Of a stretch of 64,000 nucleotides of DNA, positions 42,695 to 51,115 are shown one piece after another. The position numbers and the translations under genes were made by a program. Where the stretch lies: contig AP026073.1 of assembly GCA_024349765.1 (NCBI GenBank), positions 1-64,000 of the forward strand, read 5' to 3'. The notes below the pieces were generated by a model. That model worked only from the letters and a program-made list of their open reading frames with translations. It was not told the DNA's origin and did no database searches. The stretch comes from Streptomyces nigrescens. Lineage in GTDB: Bacteria; Actinomycetota; Actinomycetes; Streptomycetales; Streptomycetaceae. Positions within the stretch are counted from its first letter, which is position 1. The number at the start of each line of letters is the position of its first letter.

Positions 42695-44278
42695 ATGGGC
42701 GACGACGCGGCGGTGCGGGCGGACCTGGAGCACGGCACCATCCCCCGCCTGGTGCGCGCCGCCGCCCGGCGGTACGGCCCCCGGGAGGCGGTGGTCGAGG
42801 GCCGCACCCGGGTCAGCTACGCGGAACTCGGCGAACGCGTCGAGCGGGCGGCCGCCGCCTGCATCGCCTCCGGCGTCACCCCCGGCGACCGGGTCGCCGT
42901 CTGGGCGCCCAACACCCTCGACTGGATCGTCTCGGCCCTCGGCGCGGTCACCGCCGGCGCGGTCCTCGTCCCCGTCAACACCCGCTTCAAGGGCACCGAG
43001 GCCGCCCACCTCCTGCACCGCACCCGCGCCCGGCTGCTCTTCGTCACCGGCACCTTCCTCGGCACCTCCTACGTGGCCGCCCTGCGCCGCGCGACCGCGG
43101 AGACCGCGGGCGGACTCCCGCACCTGGAACAGGTGGTGGTGCTCTCGGTCAGCGCGCCCGAGGGCTACCGGACCTGGAAGGAATTCCTCGCCGCCGGCGA
43201 CCGGATCACGACCGGGGAAGTCCGGCGCCGCGCCGACGCGGTGCGGCCCGGCACCCCCTCCGACATCATCTTCACCTCGGGCACCACCGGCAGCCCCAAA
43301 GGTGCCGTCATCACCCACGAGCAGACCCTGCGCTGCTACGGCGTCTGGAGCGAACTGGCCGGCCTGCGCGCGGGCGACCGCTACCTGATCGTCAACCCGT
43401 TCTTCCACACCTTCGGCTACAAGGCGGGCATCATCGCCTGCCTGCTCCGGGGCGCGGTGATGGTGCCGCAGCCGGTGTCCAGCGTGGACACCACGCTGGC
43501 CAACCTCGCCGCCGAACGGATCTCGGTCCTGCCCGGCCCGCCCACCCTGCACCAGTCCCTCCTCGACCACCCGGCCCGCGGCGCCCACGACCTGAGCGCG
43601 CTGCGCCTGGTGGTGACCGGCGCGGCCGTGGTGCCGCTCCAGCTCGTCGAGCGGCTGCGCGGCGAGCTGGGCGTCCGCACGGTCCTGACGGCGTACGGAC
43701 TCTCCGAGGCGAGCGGCCTGGTCACGATGTGCCGGCGCGGCGACGACCCGGGGGTCATCGCCGCGACCTCGGGCCGCGCGATCCCCGACACGGAGGTACG
43801 GGTCCTCGCCGGGCCGGGGGAGCCCGGCGAGGTGCTGGTGCGCGGCCACCACGTCATGCGCGGCTACTTCGAGGACCCGGAGGAGACCGCGAAGGCCGTG
43901 GACGCCGACGGCTGGCTGCACACCGGCGACGTCGGCGTCCTCGACCCGGCCGGCAACCTCCGGATCACCGACCGCATCAAGGACATGTTCATCGTCGGCG
44001 GCTTCAACGCCTATCCCGCCGAAATAGAGCAACTCCTCGGCCGCCACCCGGACATCGCCGACGTCGCCGTCATCGGCATCCCCGACCCACGCCTCGGCGA
44101 GGTCGGCAAGGCCTACGCGGTCCGCCGCCCCGGCGCGGCCCTCACCGCGGACGACCTGATCGCCTGGTCCCGCCGCGAGATGGCCAACTACAAGGTCCCG
44201 CGGGAGGTCGCCTTCGTGACGGAGCTGCCGCGGAATGCGGGTGGGAAGGTCTTGAAGGGCCGTTTGCGGCGGGGGTGA
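42695..44278 (+). CDS. AMP-dependent acyl-CoA synthetase (FadD3-like)
   Basis: The 527-aa ANL ligase has the P-loop FTSGTTGSPKGAVITHEQ, the core TAYGLSEASG, the HTGDVG motif and the C-terminal catalytic Lys in NAGGKVLKG. It resembles FadD3, the ligase for the steroid C/D-ring propionate HIP in mycobacteria, and other FadD family members for propionate-side-chain acids. ATG 42695 follows GGGAGG. It is divergent from the thiolase operon with a shared operator. The substrate is likely a branched or cyclic acid; the FadD3 resemblance is from memory of the family, not from an alignment. Confidence 0.88.
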   Translation: MGDDAAVRADLEHGTIPRLVRAAARRYGPREAVVEGRTRVSYAELGERVERAAAACIASGVTPGDRVAVWAPNTLDWIVSALGAVTAGAVLVPVNTRFKGTEAAHLLHRTRARLLFVTGTFLGTSYVAALRRATAETAGGLPHLEQVVVLSVSAPEGYRTWKEFLAAGDRITTGEVRRRADAVRPGTPSDIIFTSGTTGSPKGAVITHEQTLRCYGVWSELAGLRAGDRYLIVNPFFHTFGYKAGIIACLLRGAVMVPQPVSSVDTTLANLAAERISVLPGPPTLHQSLLDHPARGAHDLSALRLVVTGAAVVPLQLVERLRGELGVRTVLTAYGLSEASGLVTMCRRGDDPGVIAATSGRAIPDTEVRVLAGPGEPGEVLVRGHHVMRGYFEDPEETAKAVDADGWLHTGDVGVLDPAGNLRITDRIKDMFIVGGFNAYPAEIEQLLGRHPDIADVAVIGIPDPRLGEVGKAYAVRRPGAALTADDLIAWSRREMANYKVPREVAFVTELPRNAGGKVLKGRLRRG

Positions 44279-44710
44279 CTTCCCACGTTTTTGGCTGCGG
44301 CGCCGCGGTGGTTTCTCGCCGTTGCGCCTGCGGCGGGCGTGGTGTTGTCGGGTGCGGTGACGGGCCTCCGGGGCCGGTTGTGTGGACTGCTGACGCTTTA
44401 CGTCCACACAACCGGCCCCTCCGGCCCGTCCCCTCCCGTGAGAGGGAAAGTTTGGGCCGGTGGGGGTGCACGTAATGCCTACGTGCGCGCAGGCAACGGA
44501 TGACGCCCGCCCCCAACCAGCTCTTACCTCCCACTCACGGGAGGGGGTGGGCCGGAGGACGAAGTCTGGAGGGCCGGCACCGCACCCGACACACCACGCC
44601 CGCCGCCAGGCGCAACGGCGAGACGACCCGCGGCGCCGCAGACAGGTACGTGCGGGGCGCCGCAACGCGCAACGGCGAGCGAGCCCCGCGGCGGGAAAGC
44701 CGGGTACGTG
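44279..44710 (+). repeat. Structured ~430-bp dispersed repeat, copy 2
   Basis: This is the second copy of the element at 15896-16370, in the same orientation and 28.4 kb away. The main stem is perfect here: an 18-bp left arm (44370-44387) and an 18-bp right arm (44402-44419) with a 14-nt loop. The long-range pair CCCCTCCCGTGAG (44430-44442) and CTCACGGGAGGGG (44534-44546) is also intact. It fills the convergent gap after the FadD3-like gene. No coding potential is convincing. Confidence 0.87.
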
Positions 44711-44733
44711 GGGCTAACGAACCGCACGTACCC
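44702..44733. terminator. Hairpin at the end of repeat copy 2
   Basis: GGGTACGTG (44702-44710) and CACGTACCC (44725-44733) form a 9-bp perfect stem. It includes the stop codon of the DinB-like gene at 44714 and could terminate both converging transcripts. Confidence 0.5.
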
Positions 44734-45304
44734 AGTCAGGGCGGCGGCCCGCGAGGCCCACCACCCTGTCCAGGAGGGGCGCGTCCTCCGGTACCGGGAC
44801 CACGCTGCCGAACAGCGGGCCGTTCGCGCTGTCCTCCGCCCAGGAGGACAGCAGCTCGTACGACAGCTGGAGGGCGTCCGGGTCGGGCACGTACTCCTGG
44901 CCGGTGGCGCGGGCCAGGTCCCAGCCGTGGAGCACCAGCTCGTTGAGCGCGACCCGGCCCGCGACGGCGCCCGGGAGCGTGACGCCGCCCGCCTGCGTCT
45001 CGCCCTGCCACGCGTCCGGCGCGCGCCAGGCCGCCGTCATCCCCGCCAGGTTGCGGTCCAGCTCCGCGCGCCAGCCGGGGTCCACGTCCGGCCGCATCGC
45101 GTCGGGGGACAGCCGGGTCGCCGGTCCGAGGTCCTTGCGCGCCACGTCCTGGAAGGCGGCGGCCAGGCCGACGAGATGGCCCAGCAGATGGCGCACCGCG
45201 TACTTCTCGCACGGCGTGGGCGCATCGAGCTGCTGCTCGGCCGTTCCCGCGGCCAGTCGCGAGACCTCCCGGGCCTGCGCCGCGAAGTCGATCATCTCGG
45301 TCAT
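44714..45304 (-). CDS. TIGR03086 / mycothiol-dependent maleylpyruvate isomerase-like protein (DinB fold)
   Basis: The 196-aa actinobacterial DinB-fold protein has the landmarks CEKYAVRHLLGHLVGLAAAF near the N-terminus and NELVLHGWDLARATGQ in the middle. The His residues in these two motifs are the likely metal ligands. Family members include mycothiol-dependent isomerases and transferases, and many are uncharacterised. ATG 45304 was used. No CTGACG site precedes it, so it may lie outside the regulon, although mycothiol chemistry would fit detoxification of reactive intermediates. It sits between two CoA ligase genes. Confidence 0.82.
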   Translation of the reverse strand: MTEMIDFAAQAREVSRLAAGTAEQQLDAPTPCEKYAVRHLLGHLVGLAAAFQDVARKDLGPATRLSPDAMRPDVDPGWRAELDRNLAGMTAAWRAPDAWQGETQAGGVTLPGAVAGRVALNELVLHGWDLARATGQEYVPDPDALQLSYELLSSWAEDSANGPLFGSVVPVPEDAPLLDRVVGLAGRRPDWVRAVR

Positions 45305-45481
45305 CGTGCGGTTCCTTCCGTCCTGCGGAGCGCTTGTCGTCTGCCGGCCGGCCGCCGTATCCGCCGGCCACCCCCACAGTGCAGACTCCGCACGCCGGAA
45401 GAACTCATCGCCACACCGGACATCCGGCGAGGCGGCCGCGCGCCGGCCAGGGGCCGGGCCTCCGGCGGTGGGCCGAGCGGC

Positions 45482-47032
45482 TCACCGCCGCCCGTACCGC
45501 TCCCGCAGCGCCGCCTTCAGTACCTTGTTCAGCGGGCCGCCGCGCGGCAGCTCGGCGGTGGTTTCCAGCTGTTCCGGCAGCTTCTGCGCCATCACGCCGG
45601 CCGCCCGCAGGTGCGCGGTCAGCGCGTCGAGGGTGAGCGGCGGGGCGGCCGGGTCGGCGGGCGTGATCACCGCGCAGACCCGTTCGCCGCGTTCCCGGTC
45701 CGGCAGTCCGATGACGGCCGCCTCGGCGACCGCCGGATGGGTCTGCACCAGTTCCTCGACCTCCTGGGCCGAGATGTTCTCGCCCTTGCGGATGATGATG
45801 TCCTTGAGCCGTCCGGTGAGCACGAGGTGCCCGTCGGGGCGCAGCCGGCCCAGGTCGCCGGTGTGGAAGTACCCGTCGGCGTCGAACGCCTCCGCGGTCA
45901 GTGCCGGATCGGTGTACCGCCGGAAGAGCATCGGGCCCTTGAGGGTCACCTCCCCGGTCTCCCCGGGCGCCGCCTCGCTCCCGTCGGGCCGGACGAGGCG
46001 TATTTGGGCCCCCATCACCGGCCGGCCCACCGTCCGCGCCAGCTGGTCGTCGCTGTCGTACGGCGTGCCCATCGCGATCATCGGGCACTCGGTCATGCCG
46101 TAGCCGTGCACCACCGCACACCCCAGCTCCCGCCCGGCCGCCGAGTACAGCTCCGGAGACATCGGGGCACCGCCGCCCGACAGCACCCGGAGCGTCGGGA
46201 TCAGCCGCCCGGCGTCCGGGCGGTCCCGCCGGTACCGCCGGGACTCGTCCAGGAACGCCTGGTAGAACGCGGTGCTGCCGCCGGCCATGGTCACCCCGTA
46301 CCGCCGGTAGACCGCGGCCGCCCGGCCCGGCTCGAAGCTGTCCAGCACGACCGCGGGAAAGCCGCTGACCAGCATGGCGATGACGTAGTCCGGCCCGGCG
46401 ATGTGCGCGTACGGGAAGGCGATCGAGCCGATGTCCTGGGCGGACATCCCGAGCGCGGTCGCCAGCCCGACGCCGCCGGCGATCAGACTCGCGTCGGTGT
46501 GCTCCACGCCCTTGGGTGACGAGGTGGTCCCGGAGGTGTAGTAGATCCAGCGCGTCCCGTCGCGCTCCGGCACGTCGTCCGGCAGCCCGGACGGATCCCC
46601 TACGGGCAACCCGCCCCCCACCGGCACCACCCGCACGCCGTCCCCGGCCGCCTTACGGGCCATCGCCGCGTAGTCGAAGCCGCGCCACTCGCCCGGGACG
46701 AGTACGTACTCCGCCGCCGACTCCGCCAGGATGAAGCCGACTTCGCGCTCCCGGTGCAGCGGAATGACCGGCGTCTGCACGGCCCCGAGCCGGGCCAGCG
46801 CCAGCGAGACGAGCACCGTCCCGATCCGCGTCGGCAACTGCCACGCCACCCGCGTCCCGGCCCCGATCCCCAGCCCCCGCAACCCGGCGGCCACCCGCAA
46901 CGCCTCGTCCCGCACCCCGTCGAAGCTGACGCTCCGCCCCTCCGCGTCGAAGAACATCGGCGCCCCCCGCGACGCCTCCGCCCGATACTCCACCAACTCC
47001 CAGAGCGACCGCACACGACCGACCTCGAACAC
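45482..47032 (-). CDS. AMP-dependent acyl-CoA synthetase (cyclohexanecarboxylate-CoA ligase-like)
   Basis: The 516-aa ligase is a paralogue of the one at 8986. It shares WQLPTRIGTVLVSLALARLGAVQ, YYTSGTTSSPKGVEHT, GGSTAFYQAFLDE, HGYGMTECPM and the C-terminal segment RLKDIIIRKGENISAQE (all as short landmarks). The start is the GTG at 47032, preceded by AGGAGG; the longer frame to 47131 runs through the promoter and the operator at 47084. It activates a carboxylic acid with CoA. Two similar ligases in one regulon suggest two related acids or isomers. The substrate is unknown. Confidence 0.87.
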   Translation of the reverse strand: MFEVGRVRSLWELVEYRAEASRGAPMFFDAEGRSVSFDGVRDEALRVAAGLRGLGIGAGTRVAWQLPTRIGTVLVSLALARLGAVQTPVIPLHREREVGFILAESAAEYVLVPGEWRGFDYAAMARKAAGDGVRVVPVGGGLPVGDPSGLPDDVPERDGTRWIYYTSGTTSSPKGVEHTDASLIAGGVGLATALGMSAQDIGSIAFPYAHIAGPDYVIAMLVSGFPAVVLDSFEPGRAAAVYRRYGVTMAGGSTAFYQAFLDESRRYRRDRPDAGRLIPTLRVLSGGGAPMSPELYSAAGRELGCAVVHGYGMTECPMIAMGTPYDSDDQLARTVGRPVMGAQIRLVRPDGSEAAPGETGEVTLKGPMLFRRYTDPALTAEAFDADGYFHTGDLGRLRPDGHLVLTGRLKDIIIRKGENISAQEVEELVQTHPAVAEAAVIGLPDRERGERVCAVITPADPAAPPLTLDALTAHLRAAGVMAQKLPEQLETTAELPRGGPLNKVLKAALRERYGRR

Positions 47033-47083
47033 GACGCGCCTCCTGACTCCGGGGGACGGGTGGGGCGCACTGTAGCAGCGGAT

Positions 47084-47098
47084 CTGATGAAGCGTCAG
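47084..47098. promoter_or_regulatory. CTGACG palindrome, site 11
   Basis: CTGATG AAG CGTCAG has one mismatch and A/T symmetry outside the core. It lies 51 bp upstream of the ligase start at 47032. Confidence 0.75.
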
Positions 47099-47194
47099 AT
47101 TCCGCGCACACGCGAACGGCAGCGGGACCATGCGCTGTCACATGGTCCCGCTGCCGAGGTGCTCAGGTGGTGCCGTCGTAGGGACCGCGCCGGG

Positions 47195-47419
47195 TCAGGG
47201 CATGTGCTTGTCCGCCGGGGCGACAGGCGTGTGGTTGTCCCCCAGGGCGACGGCGGTGCCGGACGCGACCTGGCTCCCGGTGATCGGGGCGTGGTGGTCG
47301 AACGTCGAGACCTGGCCGGATATGGGACGGGTGCTGTCCGCCATCGCCGGTGTGGCGGCCGCACCCGCCGCGGCAACCGTGAGAGCGGTGAGAAGGACGG
47401 CCTTGTAAGCGCGGGTCAT
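47195..47419 (-). CDS. Small secreted protein with AfsS-like DxHxP motifs
   Basis: The 74-aa protein starts at ATG 47419 after a strong GGAGG. It has a typical signal peptide (AVLLTALTVAAAGAAATPAMA, cleavage after AMA, about residue 28). The short mature part contains FDHHAP, GDNHTPVAP and DKHMP. These resemble the D-N-H-x-P-x-x-P repeats I associate with AfsS, but in an exported protein. I do not know a function. It lies 246 bp downstream of the afsS-like gene on the same strand. Confidence 0.72.
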   Translation of the reverse strand: MTRAYKAVLLTALTVAAAGAAATPAMADSTRPISGQVSTFDHHAPITGSQVASGTAVALGDNHTPVAPADKHMP

Positions 47420-47665
47420 GCTGGTTCCTCCGTTAGCGATGGGGTGGCAGTGCATTGAGCGTAGGGAGGGTTTCGCGGACTTCAGCCACACGATCGAGCG
47501 CATGGCCGGAAACCGGTGCAGGTCGGCCGGATTGCCGAAGTCTGTGCAGATATGCGCGTGTGCAGACCTGCGCGTGTGCGGAAATGCCGCAGGGACCGTT
47601 ACCGATGGCTCCCCTCCGTGCCATCGGAACGGCCCCTGCGATCCCCCGAACCCCTCCGGTGCGTG

Positions 47666-47869
47666 CTACTTGGGCTCGCCCAAGGCGTCGCCGATCGGCT
47701 TGCCGATGGGCTGGTGGTGGTCCAGCGGCTTGATGATGTCCTCACCGGGCGTCGCCGGCTGGTCGTTCTTGCCCACGATGCGACGGCCGTTGGGGCCGAT
47801 GATGGGCTGGTGGTGGTCGAGCGGCTTGATGATGTCCCGCTCGTTGGGCTGGGTGTTCTCGGTGGCCAA
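47666..47869 (-). CDS. afsS: AfsS-like small protein downstream of afsR
   Basis: AfsS is a small sigma-factor-like regulator whose gene is activated by AfsR. This 67-aa frame starts with TTG 47869, nine bases after AGGAG. It contains two near-identical repeats, IIKPLDHHQPIIG and IIKPLDHHQPIGK, the D-H-H-x-P counterpart of the known AfsS repeat. It lies directly downstream of afsR on the same strand, as in S. coelicolor, with a candidate AfsR box at 48038. Identity rests on position, size and repeat style. The TTG start is the only one with a good ribosome binding site. Confidence 0.72.
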   Translation of the reverse strand: MATENTQPNERDIIKPLDHHQPIIGPNGRRIVGKNDQPATPGEDIIKPLDHHQPIGKPIGDALGEPK

Positions 47870-48037
47870 GCTGATCAACTCCTGTTTGGGCGCTTGTTTC
47901 CGGCCACCCGGCCGGCGACTCCCCCGTGGGTCGCCGGACAGGTGCGTCGGGGCCGAACACCATAACGGTGGGGCCAACTGACCGAACCGCTTGCCCCCCG
48001 AGGCGGCGGGTCGGTGAGTAGAAGACTGGCCCGACGC

Positions 48038-48056
48038 GATGAACGATCGATAAACG
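48038..48056 (-). promoter_or_regulatory. Candidate AfsR/PhoP box upstream of afsS
   Basis: On the minus strand two direct repeats, CGTTTATC and CGTTCATC, are spaced exactly 11 bp apart (48049-48056 and 48038-48045). Direct heptamer or octamer repeats at 11-bp period are the known binding pattern of AfsR and of PhoP at the afsS promoter. They lie 169 bp before the afsS-like start, so a long leader is implied. I could not fix the -10 box. Confidence 0.55.
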
Positions 48057-48105
48057 TCCGCGTCCAGCGCCGTCGCCGCGTGTTGCCGGCCGCGGTTCGC
48101 GCAGG

Positions 48106-51042
48106 TCAGGCGGCTGCCACCGGACGCAGCAGACGGCGCACCGCGGCTCCTTCCGGGGAATCCAGCCGCTCGTAGACGCTCAGCGCCTCCTGCCAGCACA
48201 CCCGGGCCCGGCCGGTCTGGCCCACGCCGTCCAGGGCGCGCCCGAGCAGGGTCAGGACGTTGGCGTGCCACCACTCGCCGCCGATGGCCCGGAGGGCGGT
48301 CAGGGCCTGTTCGGCGTGGTTGGCGGCCTGCGCGGGGTGACCGGCGGTCAGGTCGGTCTCGGCCAGGCGGAAGTACGTCATGCCCTCCCAGAAGCGCTGC
48401 CGGCTCGCCTGGAAGATCGCCAGGGCCTTGTTGAGTTGCTCGGTGGCGTCCTCCAGCCGCTGTGCGCGGGTGAAGGCCAGCCCGAGCGCGTACATCCCGT
48501 TGGCCAGCCGCCGGGTGGCGCCCAGCTCCCGGTAGATCGCGATGCCTTCCTGCGCCAGCCGGATCGCGGTGTCCACCCGGTCGGTGGCCAGGTGGACCCG
48601 CGACAGGTTGCACAGGGCGCTGGCCTCCGACGGCTTGTTGCGGTCCTCACGGAACGCGCTGAGCGCCTGCGTGAGGTACGCCTCGGCGTCGGCGTGGCGG
48701 CTCTGCGAGTTCGCGATGATGCCGCGGTCGTTCGGCGCGTACGAGGAGGCGAAGGCGTCCTTGGTGGCGAGGCCCAGCAGCATGGCCGACTGGGCGTGCT
48801 CGTCCGCCTTGTCGAACCGGCCGGCGAGGGTGTGCACGTTGGTGAGCGCGACGTGGATGCGGGCCTGGGCGCGCTGGTAGTCCAGCGCACGGGCGGCCTC
48901 CAGCAGGGCCATGTTCACGTGCTCGTACTGCCGGGAGTCCGCACCGGATTCGGCGAGGTCCTGCGCCAGCAGCAGCAGGTCCACCGCCCGCCGCAGGGTC
49001 TTCGGGCCGGCCGACTGCTGGGCGCACGCCAGCAGGCACCGGGCCTCGGCGAAGAGCCACTCCAGGGCTCCTATGCGGTCGGTGAAGGTGAGCCCCGCGT
49101 ACTGCGGGCACGCCATGTGGTCGGCCAGCCGGTCGCCCGGGCGCTCCAGGGTGTAGACCTCCTTGGCCGTCGCCAGGTAGAAGTCCAGCAGCCGGGAGAG
49201 CGCCGCGTCCCGTTCCGAGGGCGGGTGCTCGTCCCGTTCCGCGCACACCCGGGCGTACAGCCGGACCAGGTCGTGGAAGCGGTAGCGACCCGGCGCCGCG
49301 GACTCCAGGAGGCTGGCGTCGACGAGGGATTCGATCAGGTCTTCCGCCGAGTCGGCGTCCATGTCCAGCAGGGCGGCCGCGGCGGCGAGCGAGATGTCCG
49401 GGCCGTCGGCGAGGCCCAGCAGCCGGAACGCCCGTGCCTGGTGCGGCTCCAGCTGCCCGTAGCCCAGCTCGAAGGTGGCGGTGACCGCGAGGTCACCGGC
49501 CCGGAGCTCGTCCAGCCGCCGGCGTTCGTCGGCGAGCTTGCGGGCGAGGGTGGAGACCGTCCACGTACGCCGGGCGGCGAGCCGGGAGGCGGCGATGCGG
49601 ATCGCCAGGGGCAGGAAGCCGCAGGCGCCGACCACCGCCATCGCCGACTGCCGTTCGGCGGTGACCCGTTCCTCCCCGACGATGCGGGTGAAGAGCTTCA
49701 GCGCCTCCTCGGGGCTCATCACGTCGACGTCGATGAGGTACGCGCCCGCCAGGTCGATCAGCCGGGCGCGGCTGGTGATCAGCGCCGCGCACCCTTCCGA
49801 GCCGGGCAGCAGCGGCCGTACCTGCGCCGCGTCCCGGGCGTTGTCCAGCAGGGCCAGCACCCGGCGCCCGGCGAGGGTGGAGCGGTAGAGGGCCGCGCGC
49901 TCCTCCAATCCGTCCGGAATGGAGGAGTCCGGTGTGCCGAGGGCCCGCAGGAAGGCGCCCAGTACGGCTTCGGGTTCGGACGGGGTGTGGCCGGCGCCCT
50001 GGAGGTCGACGTAGAGCTGGCCGTCGGGGAAGTGCTCGCGGGCGGCGTGCGCGACATGCACGGCGAGGGTGGTCTTGCCGACGCCGCCGATGCCGGTGAG
50101 CGCGGAGACGGCCATGACACTGCCCTCGGCGGTGGCCAGTTGCTTGCCGAGCTCGTCGACGAAGGCGCTACGGCCGGTGAAATCGGCCACCGTGGCCGGA
50201 AGTTGCTGCGGCCGGACCACGACGGGGTCGGCGGCGTCCGGGCCGTCGATGACGACGGGCGGCGCGTCGAGATCGGTGTCCGCCCGCAGAATCCGCTGCT
50301 GCAGCTCCGACAGCGAGGCGCACGGCTCGACGCCCAGTTCGTCGTCGAGGAGGCGCCGGGTGTCGGTGTAGACCGCGAGTGCCTCCGCCTGGCGGCCGCT
50401 GCGGTACAGGGCCAGCATCAGCAGTTCGCGCAGGCGCTCGCGCAGGGGGTGGGCGGCGGTCAGGGCGGTGAGTTCGGAGACCGCGTCGGCGTGGTGGCCG
50501 AGTTCGAGGTCCAGTTCGAGGCGGGCCTCGATGAGGGACAGCCGCCACTCGTGGAGGCGGGTGCGCTGGGTGTCGGCGTACGGGCCGGCCAGGCCGGCCA
50601 GCGGCTCGCCGTCCCACAACGCCAGCGCCCGGTCGAGGAGTTCCCGGGCCCCGGCCCGGTCGCCGGCCGCCCGGGACTTCTCCGCCTCGGAGGCGTACTG
50701 CTCCGCGTGGTCGTGGTCGAGATCCAGCGGGCAGCCGTCCACCGGCCGCAGCGCATAGCCGCCCGACTCGCTGACCAGGGCCGCGGCGTCGTCGCCCAGT
50801 GCCTTGCGGAGCCGGGACGCGTACGTCCGCAGCGCGGCGAGCGCGGCGTGCGGCGGTTCGTCGCCCCACAGGGCGTCGACCAGCTCGGGCGCGGTGGCGG
50901 TCCGCCCGCCGCGCAGCAGTAGTGCGGCCAGCAGCGCTCGCTGCTGCGGGGAGCCCGCCGCCAACGGCGTTGCGCCGCGCCAGGCCCGTACGGGACCGAG
51001 CACGGTGAAGCGGAGCCGCTCCCGCCCCGGACCGTCGTCCAT
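48106..51042 (-). CDS. afsR: Pleiotropic SARP regulator AfsR
   Basis: AfsR is the ATPase-type SARP that AfsK phosphorylates and that activates afsS. The 978-aa protein has an N-terminal OmpR-like winged helix (from LRFTVLGPVRAW), then a BTAD domain (LWDGEPLAGLAGPYADTQ). A P-loop NB-ARC ATPase follows, with GIGGVGKTTLAVHVAHAA and later ALLDNARDAAQVRPLLPG and CGFLPLAIRIAASRLA. A C-terminal TPR array lies from about residue 690. The start is ATG 51042, which has AGGGGG upstream; the nine-codon longer frame from 51069 runs over that site. Downstream lies afsS. Direct repeats just upstream (51073-51115) may control it. Confidence 0.94.
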   Translation of the reverse strand: MDDGPGRERLRFTVLGPVRAWRGATPLAAGSPQQRALLAALLLRGGRTATAPELVDALWGDEPPHAALAALRTYASRLRKALGDDAAALVSESGGYALRPVDGCPLDLDHDHAEQYASEAEKSRAAGDRAGARELLDRALALWDGEPLAGLAGPYADTQRTRLHEWRLSLIEARLELDLELGHHADAVSELTALTAAHPLRERLRELLMLALYRSGRQAEALAVYTDTRRLLDDELGVEPCASLSELQQRILRADTDLDAPPVVIDGPDAADPVVVRPQQLPATVADFTGRSAFVDELGKQLATAEGSVMAVSALTGIGGVGKTTLAVHVAHAAREHFPDGQLYVDLQGAGHTPSEPEAVLGAFLRALGTPDSSIPDGLEERAALYRSTLAGRRVLALLDNARDAAQVRPLLPGSEGCAALITSRARLIDLAGAYLIDVDVMSPEEALKLFTRIVGEERVTAERQSAMAVVGACGFLPLAIRIAASRLAARRTWTVSTLARKLADERRRLDELRAGDLAVTATFELGYGQLEPHQARAFRLLGLADGPDISLAAAAALLDMDADSAEDLIESLVDASLLESAAPGRYRFHDLVRLYARVCAERDEHPPSERDAALSRLLDFYLATAKEVYTLERPGDRLADHMACPQYAGLTFTDRIGALEWLFAEARCLLACAQQSAGPKTLRRAVDLLLLAQDLAESGADSRQYEHVNMALLEAARALDYQRAQARIHVALTNVHTLAGRFDKADEHAQSAMLLGLATKDAFASSYAPNDRGIIANSQSRHADAEAYLTQALSAFREDRNKPSEASALCNLSRVHLATDRVDTAIRLAQEGIAIYRELGATRRLANGMYALGLAFTRAQRLEDATEQLNKALAIFQASRQRFWEGMTYFRLAETDLTAGHPAQAANHAEQALTALRAIGGEWWHANVLTLLGRALDGVGQTGRARVCWQEALSVYERLDSPEGAAVRRLLRPVAAA

Positions 51043-51072
51043 GGTGTCCCCCTGCCCTGTGGCATCCATCCG

Positions 51073-51115
51073 CGCTGTATGCGCCCTCTCGCTGTATGCA
51101 CCTACTCGCTGTGCG
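51073..51115. promoter_or_regulatory. Three direct repeats with 17-bp period upstream of afsR
   Basis: CGCTGTATG at 51073-51081 and 51090-51098, and the variant CGCTGTGCG at 51107-51115, recur at exactly 17-bp spacing within 75 bp of the afsR start. The rest of this 338-bp divergent gap (51043-51381) shows no gene. The array may be a regulator site on the afsR promoter. Confidence 0.45.

Noticed and set aside
41230-44475. 1081-codon plus-strand frame covering the thiolase and ligase genes
   Set aside because: It is a shadow frame of high-GC coding DNA: Arg/Gly/Pro-rich, and it crosses both the well-supported antisense operon and the FadD3-like gene in the wrong frame.
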